From: CAXPZW01 sp964221845
GTDB taxonomy: Bacteria > Bacteroidota > Bacteroidia > Flavobacteriales_D > Sanyastnellaceae
Length of the DNA stretch: 64,000 nucleotides
Direction of reading: 5' to 3'
Assembly (NCBI GenBank): GCA_964221845.1
Contig: CAXPZW010000015.1
Location: forward strand, 30,253 to 94,252
The translations under genes were made by a program, and so were the position numbers. The notes under the pieces are model-generated. The model was not told where the DNA came from. It was given only the letters and a program-made list of their open reading frames with translations, and did not search any database. Shown in pieces: positions 25,470-34,667 of the stretch. Every line of letters starts with the position of its first letter. The stretch's first letter is position 1.

Positions 25470-28400
25470 ATGAAGAAAGCGCTCCTGTTTATTGCACCTG
25501 TTTGCCTTGCACTTGCAGCCCTGTTTGTACCGGACACTCCCGAGTCCGTAACCGCTGAGTTCACCCCGCGTGACAGCCAACTGCCCATCGGCGAAGCCGA
25601 AGGTGCCCAATGGTACTACAACTTGCTGCGCGCCAATCCAGAGACCGGCGTCATTGACCAAGAAGATGTGCGCAAAGCACGCAAGGCGGTGGAACGCCTT
25701 CAACTCCAACGCGCGGAGAACCGCAGCGCTTCAGCCCTCGGTTGGATTGAAATGGGTCCAGACAACATTGGCGGACGTACCCGCGCAGTGTGGTCGGATT
25801 CAGAAGAAGAATACTGGGTGGGTTCGGTTTCCGGCGGTGTGTGGCACACCACCAACGAAGGAAACACTTGGACTCACATCCCTACTCCAAGCAACATCAT
25901 CAGTGACATCGCTCGTATGGGAGACGGCACGTTGGTGTTTGGTACCGGCAATACCTTTGAATCTGGTGGCGGTGGCAATGGCGGTAGTGGCTTCATCGGT
26001 GAAGGCGCATACTACAGTGAGGACAACGGCGACACCTGGACCCTGATCGACGGGACCTACCCTGGCTTCGCTACCTCCAACGCCAACTGGGGCGAAATCA
26101 ACACCCTCCGTCCTGACCCGAACAACGACGACGGCATCTGGATGGGCGGCCGCATGGGACTGGTTTACTGGGACAAGAGCTCAGGCACCCTCACCGAGGG
26201 CGGCTGGGACGGCCTGGACAACGGAACCGTACAAGACATCGCCATGAGCCCAGACGCTAGCGTAATGCTCGCAGCTGTGGCAAGTGGTAGCGCTCCCCGC
26301 GTGTTCCGCTCTACCGACAACGGCCAGTCTTGGACCAACGTATCGGGCAACGGCGACACCGACCTTCCACAGTCGGGCAAGAGCCGCGCTCGCGTAGCCA
26401 TCTCCCAAACCGATCCCGACCACTGTTTCGTGCTCTACGCAGCCAACAACGGCAGCATGGGTGGCGTGTGGTACTCGTCTAACGGCGGTACTGAGTGGCA
26501 ATCGGTATGGTCAGATTCAGACGAACTGCCATTTGACCCCATGGGTAGCAATACCCAAGGGTACTATGACCTCGCACTGGGCATTGAGCCCGACGATCCC
26601 ACCATTGCATACATAGCAGGTGTGACCCTCTGGAAATGTGGTCCCAACTACCAGCCTGAGCAAATCGCGCTGAACTTTGCGTTCCCGGGCTCTCCGATTT
26701 ACGTGCACTCTGACATCCACGAAATCAAGTTCACCGCAGGTGGTCGTATGCTGATTGGTTGCGACGGAGGTATGCATCGTTCAGATGACGGCGTAACTTT
26801 TGTGCAGATCAACCGCGGCTACAACGTAACGCAATTCTACAGCATCGCGCACAGCTCGGGTACCTCTGTACTCGGCGGTACCCAAGACAACGGCTCACTG
26901 GTGATTCTGGCCGACGGCACCTTCATTTCTGACCAGGAGGCGTTTGAAGCCACTGGCGGTGACGGTTTCGACTGCGAACTGAACCAATTCACTGCCGCTG
27001 ACCGCACCCTTGCGTTCAGCACCATCTACTACGGTCAGCTTTTCCGCTTTGACCAAGACGGTGGCGGCGGCATGTTCTACGACGACGAAATCATGGAGCT
27101 GATGGATCCACTCACCGGTGAGATCGGTACCGACTTCTTCACCTCAATCCGCGCATTCGAGGACACCGAGGACGACGAGGCCGAGCAGTTCATCATCCTG
27201 ATCAACCCATTTGAGGAAACCATCGAGGATCCTTCGGACGCAGACGACGACAACCCTGTCTTCACCCTGCAGACCCTCAACCAAGACATTCCGTTCGACT
27301 ACGAACTGGACTTGAACGATCCAGACTACGCTCCTCTCATGTACTGGGATTCAATCGTCCGCCCTGCGTTCGATTCGGACGTGATCATCACCGAAGATCC
27401 CAACTACTGGTGGTTGGATGTACAAATGCTGGAGGATTCAACCGTGACTTGCATCACCGACTCTGTCCTGGTGGGGACCGAAACCGTGATTGACGAAATC
27501 ATTCCGATCATCGAGTGCGAGTACATCGAGGTACTGGATTCTACCCTTTGTTTTGAGGTAGGCGCAGACACCACTTACATGGACATCGACGTTTACGACT
27601 TCTCAGAAGAGTGCTCGACCATGTACCACTACGCGGAAGACATCCTGTACGACGTGCCGGAGCACCGTCGCATTCAAGACCGCTTCTCGACCCAGTTCGC
27701 GATTGGTTTCAACGGCACCAACGGCCTGTGGATCACCCGCGAGGCGTACAACATGAACACCACGCCCAATTGGTTTCAGATTGTAGCCAATACCGGCACC
27801 GGTGTCAAGAGCATGGAATGGTCACCTGACGGCGATCACTTATTCTACAGCAATTACGGCAGCAACCTCTTCCGCATCGACAACCTCGACCAACTGTGGT
27901 CAGAAGAGGACATCGAAAACACAGAGGTGAGCAGCATTCTGAGCGCTGGTGGTACCGTTACTGGTATCGCTGTAGACCCGAACGATAAGGACCACGTGGT
28001 GATCACCGTGGGTGGTTACGGCATCAACTCGCAGGGTAAAGTACGTGAGTCGTTCAACGCCACGTCTGAGAACCCCACTTGGAACAACATCTGGTTTGCG
28101 TCAAGCAACGATCTGGCCCGCATGCCAGTGTACGACGCTGTGATTGACGTGACCGATGGTACCCGCATTGTTATCGGTACCGAATTCGGAGTGTTTGTGA
28201 AAGACGGTTCGTCGGATTGGGAACTCTGCAATGATCCTACCGATCCTTCGCAGTCTACCGGTATTGGTCCAACACCTGTATACGATCTCCGACAGCAGGA
28301 GTACGGCAACAAGCGCTTCACGCATCCAGACAACACAGGCGTGATTTACGCAGGTACCCACGGCCGCGGAATTTTCCGCTCTGAGGGCTGGGGCTTCGTA

Positions 28401-28694
28401 AACGTTGAAGAGCCTACTGAAGATGCCTTCCAACTGGCCAACAGCCTGAACGTGTTCCCGAACCCATCTGCCGGTCAACTGAACCTGCAGCTGGAGCTCG
28501 ACGCGGTGAGCGACGTAACCATTGACATCTTCTCGGTGTCAGGCCAATGGGTGGGCAACATCAACCGCGACAACGTGGCGTCAGGTGCAAGCACCATGAC
28601 ATTCGACCTGAGCGATTTGAGCAACGGCAACTACATCCTGCGTTTGAACGCAGGTGGAACCGTAGCCACCTCACAATTTGTGATCATGAAATAA
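25470..28694 (+). CDS. Secreted sialidase-fold (Asp-box propeller) protein with type A T9SS sorting domain
   Basis: 1074 residues. Signal-like N-terminus (MKKALLFIAPVCLALAALF). Asp-box repeats (TTNEGNTW, SEDNGDTW, STDNGQSW, SSNGGTEW) mark sialidase or VPS10-like beta-propellers over about 85-480 and again about 770-960. An acidic insert with VTCITDSV and several Asp-rich stretches lies about 540-720. C-terminus (about 990-1074; VFPNPSAGQLNL, LSNGNYILRL) is a type A sorting domain for T9SS export and surface attachment. Substrate is unknown; no catalytic assignment can be made. A terminator follows. Confidence 0.88.
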   Translation: MKKALLFIAPVCLALAALFVPDTPESVTAEFTPRDSQLPIGEAEGAQWYYNLLRANPETGVIDQEDVRKARKAVERLQLQRAENRSASALGWIEMGPDNIGGRTRAVWSDSEEEYWVGSVSGGVWHTTNEGNTWTHIPTPSNIISDIARMGDGTLVFGTGNTFESGGGGNGGSGFIGEGAYYSEDNGDTWTLIDGTYPGFATSNANWGEINTLRPDPNNDDGIWMGGRMGLVYWDKSSGTLTEGGWDGLDNGTVQDIAMSPDASVMLAAVASGSAPRVFRSTDNGQSWTNVSGNGDTDLPQSGKSRARVAISQTDPDHCFVLYAANNGSMGGVWYSSNGGTEWQSVWSDSDELPFDPMGSNTQGYYDLALGIEPDDPTIAYIAGVTLWKCGPNYQPEQIALNFAFPGSPIYVHSDIHEIKFTAGGRMLIGCDGGMHRSDDGVTFVQINRGYNVTQFYSIAHSSGTSVLGGTQDNGSLVILADGTFISDQEAFEATGGDGFDCELNQFTAADRTLAFSTIYYGQLFRFDQDGGGGMFYDDEIMELMDPLTGEIGTDFFTSIRAFEDTEDDEAEQFIILINPFEETIEDPSDADDDNPVFTLQTLNQDIPFDYELDLNDPDYAPLMYWDSIVRPAFDSDVIITEDPNYWWLDVQMLEDSTVTCITDSVLVGTETVIDEIIPIIECEYIEVLDSTLCFEVGADTTYMDIDVYDFSEECSTMYHYAEDILYDVPEHRRIQDRFSTQFAIGFNGTNGLWITREAYNMNTTPNWFQIVANTGTGVKSMEWSPDGDHLFYSNYGSNLFRIDNLDQLWSEEDIENTEVSSILSAGGTVTGIAVDPNDKDHVVITVGGYGINSQGKVRESFNATSENPTWNNIWFASSNDLARMPVYDAVIDVTDGTRIVIGTEFGVFVKDGSSDWELCNDPTDPSQSTGIGPTPVYDLRQQEYGNKRFTHPDNTGVIYAGTHGRGIFRSEGWGFVNVEEPTEDAFQLANSLNVFPNPSAGQLNLQLELDAVSDVTIDIFSVSGQWVGNINRDNVASGASTMTFDLSDLSNGNYILRLNAGGTVATSQFVIMK

Positions 28695-28707
28695 CCCCTA
28701 GGGGTCC

Positions 28708-28715
28708 TACATTTG
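28708..28715 (+). promoter_or_regulatory. -7 element for GAPDH, embedded at the upstream gene's terminator
   Basis: TACATTTG is an exact TAnnTTTG match 30 bases before ATG 28746. It touches the left foot of the terminator hairpin (28717-28740). The nearest TTTG (28677) is 27 bases upstream, longer than usual. Confidence 0.5.
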
Positions 28716-28745
28716 AAGCCGCGTCCATCAGGGCGCGGCTTTTTT
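28716..28745 (+). terminator. Intrinsic terminator of the propeller gene
   Basis: AGCCGCG pairs with CGCGGCT (7 bp) around a 10-base loop, followed by five more T. The T run ends exactly one base before the GAPDH start codon. Confidence 0.85.
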
Positions 28746-29741
28746 ATGCTCCGCATCGCCATCAATGGATTTGGCCGCATTGGCCGCCGCTTGACCCGAC
28801 TTGCCCTCCAGGACGGAGATGTGCACATCGTGGCCATCAATGACCTGTATGACGCCCACACCATGGCGCACCTGTTCAAATACGACTCGGTGCACGGGCC
28901 GTTTGGCGATGAGGTGGTGGTGTCCGAGGGGGACTTGATCTTGGGCGACCAGCGGATCGCCTACTCCCAAGCCGCGGAGTTACGTGCATTGCCTTGGTCA
29001 GACCTTCAGGTGGACGCCATTGTGGACTGTACGGGGCATTTCAAGACCGCTGAGGCACTTTCGGGCTATGCGGCACATCAACGGGTGCCCGTGGTCCTTT
29101 CTGTGCCGTCTAGCGACAATTCGCTGCCCATGGTCATTATGGGCGTCAAAGAAGAGGCGCTGCAGGCGCCGCTGGTATCCAATGCTTCTTGTACCACCAA
29201 CAGCGCCGCTCCGCTCGTAGCGTTGCTGGATGAGCTGTGCGGCATCGAGTCGTGCTACATCACCACCGTGCACAGCTACACCTTGGATCAGCACCTCCAG
29301 GACGCTCCCCACAGGGATCTGCGCCGTGCGCGTGCCGCTGGGCTCAACATTGTGCCCACGACCACAGGGGCGGCCAAAGCACTCACCCACATCTTCCCGC
29401 ATTTGTCGGTGCAGATTGGCGGCTTTGGCATGCGTGTTCCGGTGCCAGACGGCTCGTTGACCGATATCACGTGCATGGTGCGCACGCCCAAAACGGCTGC
29501 TGAAATCAACGCCGCATTCAAGCAAGCAGCGTCGGGTGCTTTCGCGGGCATTCTCGAGTATCAAGAAGATCCTTTGGTGTCCACCGACATCATCGGCAAC
29601 CGCCACAGTTGCATTTTCGACGCCGGGTTGACCTCGGTCATCGGGGGCATGGTCAAAGTGATTGGGTGGTACGACAACGAGACCGGATACGCCTCGCGCT
29701 TGTTGGATTTGCTACGCGCCCGGTTTGCCGTAAGTCAGTAG
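28746..29741 (+). CDS. gap: Type I glyceraldehyde-3-phosphate dehydrogenase
   Basis: 331 residues from ATG 28746 (MLRIAINGFGRIGRR); the TTG-started frame from 28713 reads through the terminator and was rejected. N-terminal NAD-binding Rossmann domain with GFGRIGR; catalytic Cys in SNASCTTNS; His in the HSYT segment; C-terminal WYDNETGYASR. Oxidises and phosphorylates glyceraldehyde-3-phosphate in glycolysis, or runs in reverse. Its last 30 bases overlap the convergent lpxH-like gene. Confidence 0.96.
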   Translation: MLRIAINGFGRIGRRLTRLALQDGDVHIVAINDLYDAHTMAHLFKYDSVHGPFGDEVVVSEGDLILGDQRIAYSQAAELRALPWSDLQVDAIVDCTGHFKTAEALSGYAAHQRVPVVLSVPSSDNSLPMVIMGVKEEALQAPLVSNASCTTNSAAPLVALLDELCGIESCYITTVHSYTLDQHLQDAPHRDLRRARAAGLNIVPTTTGAAKALTHIFPHLSVQIGGFGMRVPVPDGSLTDITCMVRTPKTAAEINAAFKQAASGAFAGILEYQEDPLVSTDIIGNRHSCIFDAGLTSVIGGMVKVIGWYDNETGYASRLLDLLRARFAVSQ

Positions 29742-30479
29742 CTCCAACTGCTGGCCATCAAACACGGCGTAAGTGTTGTGGCCAATCCAATCTCCCAAGT
29801 TCACGTATTGGCTGTCCTGCCCAAGATCAAAGGTCATGGGTACGTGACGGTGGCCGTACACAAAGTGGTGGAAGTGCTGCTCGGAGAGCACGTCTTTCGA
29901 ATGTTGGATCAGCCATTCGCGGTCCTCGCCTAAAAACGACTTCTCCTCAGCAGGTGTAGAGTTGCGCGAGGTGTCTGAACTTTTGAGGGCCAGCCACACG
30001 CCAAAGTTGGGGTGCAAGCGGTGGAAGAGCCATTGGCACACCTTGTTGGTGAAGATGCGCTTGAGAAACTTATAGCCGTGATCACCCGGTCCCAACCCAT
30101 CGCCATGGGCAATGTAAAAGCGCTGCCCGTTCCATTCCCGGTGAATGGGCTCGCGGTAGACCTGAGCGCCGGTTTCGGTGGGCAGGTAGTCCCACATCCA
30201 CAGGTCGTGGTTGCCCGCGTAGATGTGCACCGGTATGCCCCCGTCCACCAACCTGCCAATGGCTGCAATCAAGCGGGTGAAGCCTTTGGGCACTGCGCGC
30301 TTGTATTCAAACCAGAAGTCAAACAAGTCACCTACCAAAAAGACCTCGGCGGCATCTCGGGATGCTTCTTCCAACCAAGCCACAATGCGCCGTTCGCGCG
30401 CGATGGTCTCGGCGTACGACGGGAAGCCCAGGTGGAAGTCTGAGGCGAAGTAGATCTTTTTGCCCTCGGGTAATGTCAC
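29712..30479 (-). CDS. lpxH: UDP-2,3-diacylglucosamine diphosphatase-like metallophosphoesterase
   Basis: 255 residues from GTG 30479, overlapping the M1 peptidase stop (GTGA). Calcineurin-like phosphoesterase motifs: SDFHLG, GDLFDFWFE, GNHDLWMWDYL and a C-terminal GHRHVP. The family hydrolyses UDP-2,3-diacylglucosamine to lipid X in lipid A synthesis; LpxH and its LpxH2-type relatives share these motifs, so the exact subtype is uncertain. lpxK lies a few genes upstream on the same strand. The 3' end overlaps gap by 30 bases (convergent). Confidence 0.85.
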   Translation of the reverse strand: MTLPEGKKIYFASDFHLGFPSYAETIARERRIVAWLEEASRDAAEVFLVGDLFDFWFEYKRAVPKGFTRLIAAIGRLVDGGIPVHIYAGNHDLWMWDYLPTETGAQVYREPIHREWNGQRFYIAHGDGLGPGDHGYKFLKRIFTNKVCQWLFHRLHPNFGVWLALKSSDTSRNSTPAEEKSFLGEDREWLIQHSKDVLSEQHFHHFVYGHRHVPMTFDLGQDSQYVNLGDWIGHNTYAVFDGQQLELLTYGKPGA

Positions 30480-33457
30480 ATTGCAAGGCTGCGGAGCGCG
30501 CGGAAAGGACTCAAGCGCTCCAAGTGTAGTTCAAAGGTGATGGTTTCTGCCACGTTGTAGGTGTCGGTGAACAGCTCATCTCCCCACAGCGGTACGTGAA
30601 TTTCAAACAGATCGCGGAAAATCGGGAAGCTTACTCCGGCAATCACGTCGGTCTCCATCTCGTCTGCGCGGTCGTAGAAGTAGGCCGAGGCAAAGAAGGA
30701 AATGGGCAGGCGCACGGGTACCTCCACCTCAGCATAGGCGTTCACCAGGTAGTCGCGGGCTACAATGCCGTAGCCGAAGTTCGCCTGGTCGTTGGAGGTT
30801 TGGCGTGAAAGCAACTCATTGTTACCCATGCGTTGCAGCAGCAGCTGGTCACGCAGCGGGTCCAGAGTGCCTGTCACACCAAAGCCGGTCAAGGGCATGG
30901 TGGCGCGTCCGGCGTTGGACACCGCACCGGCAAACACGCCCCAATGCAGGTCGCGTCCTTTTTCGTTGTACTGGAAGGATCCTTTGTGCAGGAAGGTGGC
31001 AGACAGCGCCAATTCCTGATCAGTAGCGGTGGGGTCAATGGTGTTGCGTACCTGGAAGCGGTACCCTTGCTTGAGTCGGGGGCGCACTTGTTCAAACGTG
31101 ATGAAGACCCGCGGCGAAACGATGTGCTCCACCTGCTGCGCTTCAGACACATTGCCTTCCAGGTCGATGCCCTCACGCTGACGGGTTTCCATCAAGTGGA
31201 CCACCTCCACACCGGTACGGGTGTTCCACTTGGACAGCGGATCCACCGGCGGACGCAGGGTGTACTTCAACCCTGAGCGCAGGTAAGATTCATCGATGTC
31301 CAACACTTCTCCATCCACCACTTGGTCGGTGAAGCGGCGCAGTTCGCCTTCAAGAATGCCTCGCCCGGTCACGTAGGAGAACCCACCCAAACCGGTCACA
31401 CGCCCAGAGCCGAAGGCGTACATGGGTTGCACCCACCATTGCAAGCGACGCGCAGGAAGGGTGGCGTTGTGAAGCAGAAGACCGGCCATGAATTTGTCCT
31501 GCTCGTTCCAGGCCACAGAGGGCAGCCAGAAGACTTGGGTAAAAGCCGGATCATCTAAGTAGGTTCCCGGGCGCAAGCGCAACGGCTCCACACGGCGCAT
31601 CAATCCGTGGCCACGGCCGTAGTTGTCCTGGCGGTTGAACTCGAGCATTTGCTCGCGGCCATCGATGCGGATTTCATCCAGGTTGGCCATGTCCAGCGTG
31701 ATGGCGGTATCGGCGCCGGGAGCGATGCCTTCGAACCACTGTTCCCATTCCAACTTGCCGTTGACGTACCCCGAGAGTTGGTACGGCGCAGGAATGTCGC
31801 CCACGTTCTTCACGCGGATGTCGGTTTGGGTGTTGCTGGACTTGGCAAACTTCAGCGCGTAATCGGGCTTGCCGTCGGTTTGCACCAAGTCTTGGAACCA
31901 CCAATCCAGGTCTTTGCCGGTTTCGGCTTCCAGCACTGCCTGCAGGTCAGAAGGGGAGGGGTGGCGGTACTTCCACTGATCAAAGTAGGCCTGCATGGCG
32001 CGGTCAAAGTTGTCCTGGCCCAAGTAGCCGGCCAAGTGGTCCATGGCCGCCGCTGATTTCTTGTACACCACCGTGCCGTAATTGGTATCGGTGAAGCTGT
32101 TGGAGTGGCATTGTATGGGCTGGTCGCGGTAATTGCGCGCGGTCAGCAGCCACGCGAGCTCATCGCGGCTTTTGTAGCTGTAGCGGGTCAACCCCAACTT
32201 CTCGCTGAAGTCGTCGGGGGTAGCGCCGCTGGCGAAGTGCAGGCTGTCTCCGTACTTGGTACGGAAGTAACGGGTCTCGTTGTAAGAGTTGATGCCCTCG
32301 TCCATCCAGGCGTTGGTGCGCTCATTGCTGCCCAAGATGCCGTAAAACCAGTTGTGGCCGACTTCGTGCACGATGACCGTTTCAAGCGACAGGGCGTTGC
32401 CCATGGCAGCTACCACCGTGATGTTCGGGTACTCCATGCCGGCGCCGGCGCTGATGGTGCCGTCCACAGCAGTTACGTGGTTGTACGGGTAGTCCCCGTT
32501 CCAAAGGCTGTAGTAGTAGGTGCCGTCGTTGAGGTAATCAATGCTGTTTTTCCAGAGGTCGGCGCCGTCGTTGGTGAACATGGCCCAGGTGGTCACTTTG
32601 CGTCCGGTGTTGGGCAATTCCACTTCGCCCTTGAGCACGTGCCAGCGTTTGTCGGCAAACCAGGCAAAGTCGTGCACGTTTTCCTGGTGGTAGTGCAGTG
32701 TTTTGGTCTTCGACGAAGATGGCGGGAATTCCATGTCCTCAGGGAACTCGGTCATCTTGGCGGTTTCGGAGGCTTTTTGGTCCAGCCAAGCTTCCTCCTC
32801 AGGACAATCAACCAAGTCGCCGGTGGCGCCTACAACATAGTTGGCGGGCAGGGTGACGTGCACATCAAAGCTGCCGTATTCGCTGTAGAACTCGCCTTTG
32901 CTGAGGTAAGGCATGGCGTTCCATCCATTGCCGTCATACACCGCGGGTTTGGGGTACCACTGGGTGATTAGGTAACTCTGCCCCACGTGCCCCAGGCGCG
33001 AAATCTTTGCGGTGGGTAGTTTGACAAAGAACGGCGTGGTCAGCGTCAAGGTTTGCCCGGGCGCCAGCGGTTGGGCCAACTGCACGTGGGCGATGTCAAT
33101 GTGTTCGGGGTCGAAGCTCCACTGGGCTTGGGCGCCGTTGACGTGGAAATCCAGCGAGTCGATGTAGCCGAGCTCCTTGCTGATGGCGTAGAACATGAAC
33201 AAGTCACCGCTGCGGTACGACTGTTTGGCCAGGGCCGTCTTGCCGTTTTTGTACGCGTTGGGCCAGAGGTGCATCTCGATGTGGTCGAGCGCATCGGGGC
33301 TGTTGTTGGTGTATTGCAGTTCGAGGTCGCCCGAGAGGGTGTGGTCTTGGTCGTTGAGGGAGACGTGGATGGTATACGCCACGTCTTGTTGGAAATAGTC
33401 CTGGGCGTGGGCCAGAACCGCGCAGGCCAACAAGGCGGCACAGAGCAAGTGCTTCAT
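30476..33457 (-). CDS. M1 family (gluzincin) metallopeptidase, secreted
   Basis: 993 residues with signal peptide (MKHLLCAALLACAVLAHAQ). N-terminal aminopeptidase N-like beta domain about 25-290; catalytic domain with HEVGHN followed 18 residues later by Glu (WMDEGI), the three zinc ligands, and the preceding GAGMEYP exopeptidase motif. The C-terminal ~350 residues are beta-strand-rich and resemble an outer-membrane-associated segment seen in large Bacteroidota M1 enzymes. Probably periplasmic or outer-membrane peptide degradation. It ends overlapping the lpxH-like gene. Confidence 0.93.
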   Translation of the reverse strand: MKHLLCAALLACAVLAHAQDYFQQDVAYTIHVSLNDQDHTLSGDLELQYTNNSPDALDHIEMHLWPNAYKNGKTALAKQSYRSGDLFMFYAISKELGYIDSLDFHVNGAQAQWSFDPEHIDIAHVQLAQPLAPGQTLTLTTPFFVKLPTAKISRLGHVGQSYLITQWYPKPAVYDGNGWNAMPYLSKGEFYSEYGSFDVHVTLPANYVVGATGDLVDCPEEEAWLDQKASETAKMTEFPEDMEFPPSSSKTKTLHYHQENVHDFAWFADKRWHVLKGEVELPNTGRKVTTWAMFTNDGADLWKNSIDYLNDGTYYYSLWNGDYPYNHVTAVDGTISAGAGMEYPNITVVAAMGNALSLETVIVHEVGHNWFYGILGSNERTNAWMDEGINSYNETRYFRTKYGDSLHFASGATPDDFSEKLGLTRYSYKSRDELAWLLTARNYRDQPIQCHSNSFTDTNYGTVVYKKSAAAMDHLAGYLGQDNFDRAMQAYFDQWKYRHPSPSDLQAVLEAETGKDLDWWFQDLVQTDGKPDYALKFAKSSNTQTDIRVKNVGDIPAPYQLSGYVNGKLEWEQWFEGIAPGADTAITLDMANLDEIRIDGREQMLEFNRQDNYGRGHGLMRRVEPLRLRPGTYLDDPAFTQVFWLPSVAWNEQDKFMAGLLLHNATLPARRLQWWVQPMYAFGSGRVTGLGGFSYVTGRGILEGELRRFTDQVVDGEVLDIDESYLRSGLKYTLRPPVDPLSKWNTRTGVEVVHLMETRQREGIDLEGNVSEAQQVEHIVSPRVFITFEQVRPRLKQGYRFQVRNTIDPTATDQELALSATFLHKGSFQYNEKGRDLHWGVFAGAVSNAGRATMPLTGFGVTGTLDPLRDQLLLQRMGNNELLSRQTSNDQANFGYGIVARDYLVNAYAEVEVPVRLPISFFASAYFYDRADEMETDVIAGVSFPIFRDLFEIHVPLWGDELFTDTYNVAETITFELHLERLSPFRALRSLAM

Positions 33458-33515
33458 CGCAGAGGGTGGTTTAAAAGGTCACAGTCCTTAGCAGGACGAA
33501 CAACGCGGGCCGATG

Positions 33516-34667
33516 TTACGAGCCCAGGAGTTCTTCTAGCTTCGAGTCCAAGGCCGGTCCGCGGAGGTTGGAAGCCACCACTTTGCCTTCTTGGTCGATC
33601 AGGAATGTCGCAGGAATGGAGTGCACGTCGTACAGCTTGGCTGCAGCGTTTTGCCAGCCTTTCAAATCGCTCACATGGTTGTCCCACACCAAGCCGTCTT
33701 GCTCAATGGCTGCGGCCCAGCGGTCTGGAGTCTTGTCCAGACTCACCGAGAACACTTCAAAGCCTTTGTCTTTGTATTCGGCATAGGCCTTGACCACGTT
33801 GGGGTTCTCGCGGCGGCAAGGGCCACACCAAGATGCCCAAAAGTCGATGAGCACCACTTTTCCACGTAGATCGCTGAGTTTACGTGTGTTGCCTTCGATA
33901 TCGGCCATTTCAATGTCGGGGGCCACTTGGCCCACGCCAGGGGTGCCTCCCCCGCCTTTACGCAGCGCAAGTTTCTTCTTGTTATCTTCTACTTGTCCAG
34001 CGATGTTTTGGTACCTGACGGTGTGGCCCATGGAACCCTTGAGGTCCTGGAGTACCATTTCGAACGATTTCATGGAGCGAGAGAAATTCAAACCACCCAA
34101 CGCTTCCAGCGCTGCAGGAGAGCTGCTGTTTTCACGGATGAATGCGCCAGCTACTTTTTGCAATTCAGTTCGGGCGGCTTGCTCGGCCTTTTTGGCGTCG
34201 GTCCGTTGTTCGGCAGACAGTTGTGGGTTTTTTGTGCGTTGCACTTGGGTTTTGATTTCATCGCGGATGGGCTGCATTTGGCCAAGGAGTGCGTGCAGTT
34301 GTGTGCTGTTGGGCGAGCCCTGGATTTGCGGATTGTTGAGCAGGTCGTTGGCCTGCGCAGTGACCACAAGGGTTTCGGTAGAGTCGGTGATCAAGTCCAT
34401 CGCTTTTTTGTTGTCTACGATCAGGTAGTAGTAATCGGGTACCAAACCCTGAGCGGGAACCAGTTGGAAGCTTCCGTCATCGGCAACTGTGGTTGAAGCC
34501 AAGCTGAGCATACCCTTGCCTGCTTGGACCTTGAGTTCAACTACTTTTCCTTCGGCACCATGGAGAGTGCCAGAGATTGAGCCGGCGGGTCCGGCAGGAG
34601 CGCTGCCGCAACCGGCAGCGAGCAGGGCAAGGACGCCTGCGAGCGCAAAGAAAATGTGCTTTTTCAT
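33516..34667 (-). CDS. Thioredoxin-like (TlpA/ResA type) lipoprotein with DUF4369-like N-terminus
   Basis: 383 residues from ATG 34667. Lipoprotein signal LALLAAGC (Cys20). About 30-130 resemble the DUF4369 beta domain (SISGTLHGAEGKVVELK; DDGSFQL); a helical linker follows; about 245-383 form a thioredoxin-like domain with redox motif WASWCGPC and cis-Pro in SIPATFLID. Such proteins act as periplasmic thiol-disulfide reductases. ATGA overlap with the upstream choice-of-anchor B gene. Confidence 0.92.
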   Translation of the reverse strand: MKKHIFFALAGVLALLAAGCGSAPAGPAGSISGTLHGAEGKVVELKVQAGKGMLSLASTTVADDGSFQLVPAQGLVPDYYYLIVDNKKAMDLITDSTETLVVTAQANDLLNNPQIQGSPNSTQLHALLGQMQPIRDEIKTQVQRTKNPQLSAEQRTDAKKAEQAARTELQKVAGAFIRENSSSPAALEALGGLNFSRSMKSFEMVLQDLKGSMGHTVRYQNIAGQVEDNKKKLALRKGGGGTPGVGQVAPDIEMADIEGNTRKLSDLRGKVVLIDFWASWCGPCRRENPNVVKAYAEYKDKGFEVFSVSLDKTPDRWAAAIEQDGLVWDNHVSDLKGWQNAAAKLYDVHSIPATFLIDQEGKVVASNLRGPALDSKLEELLGS

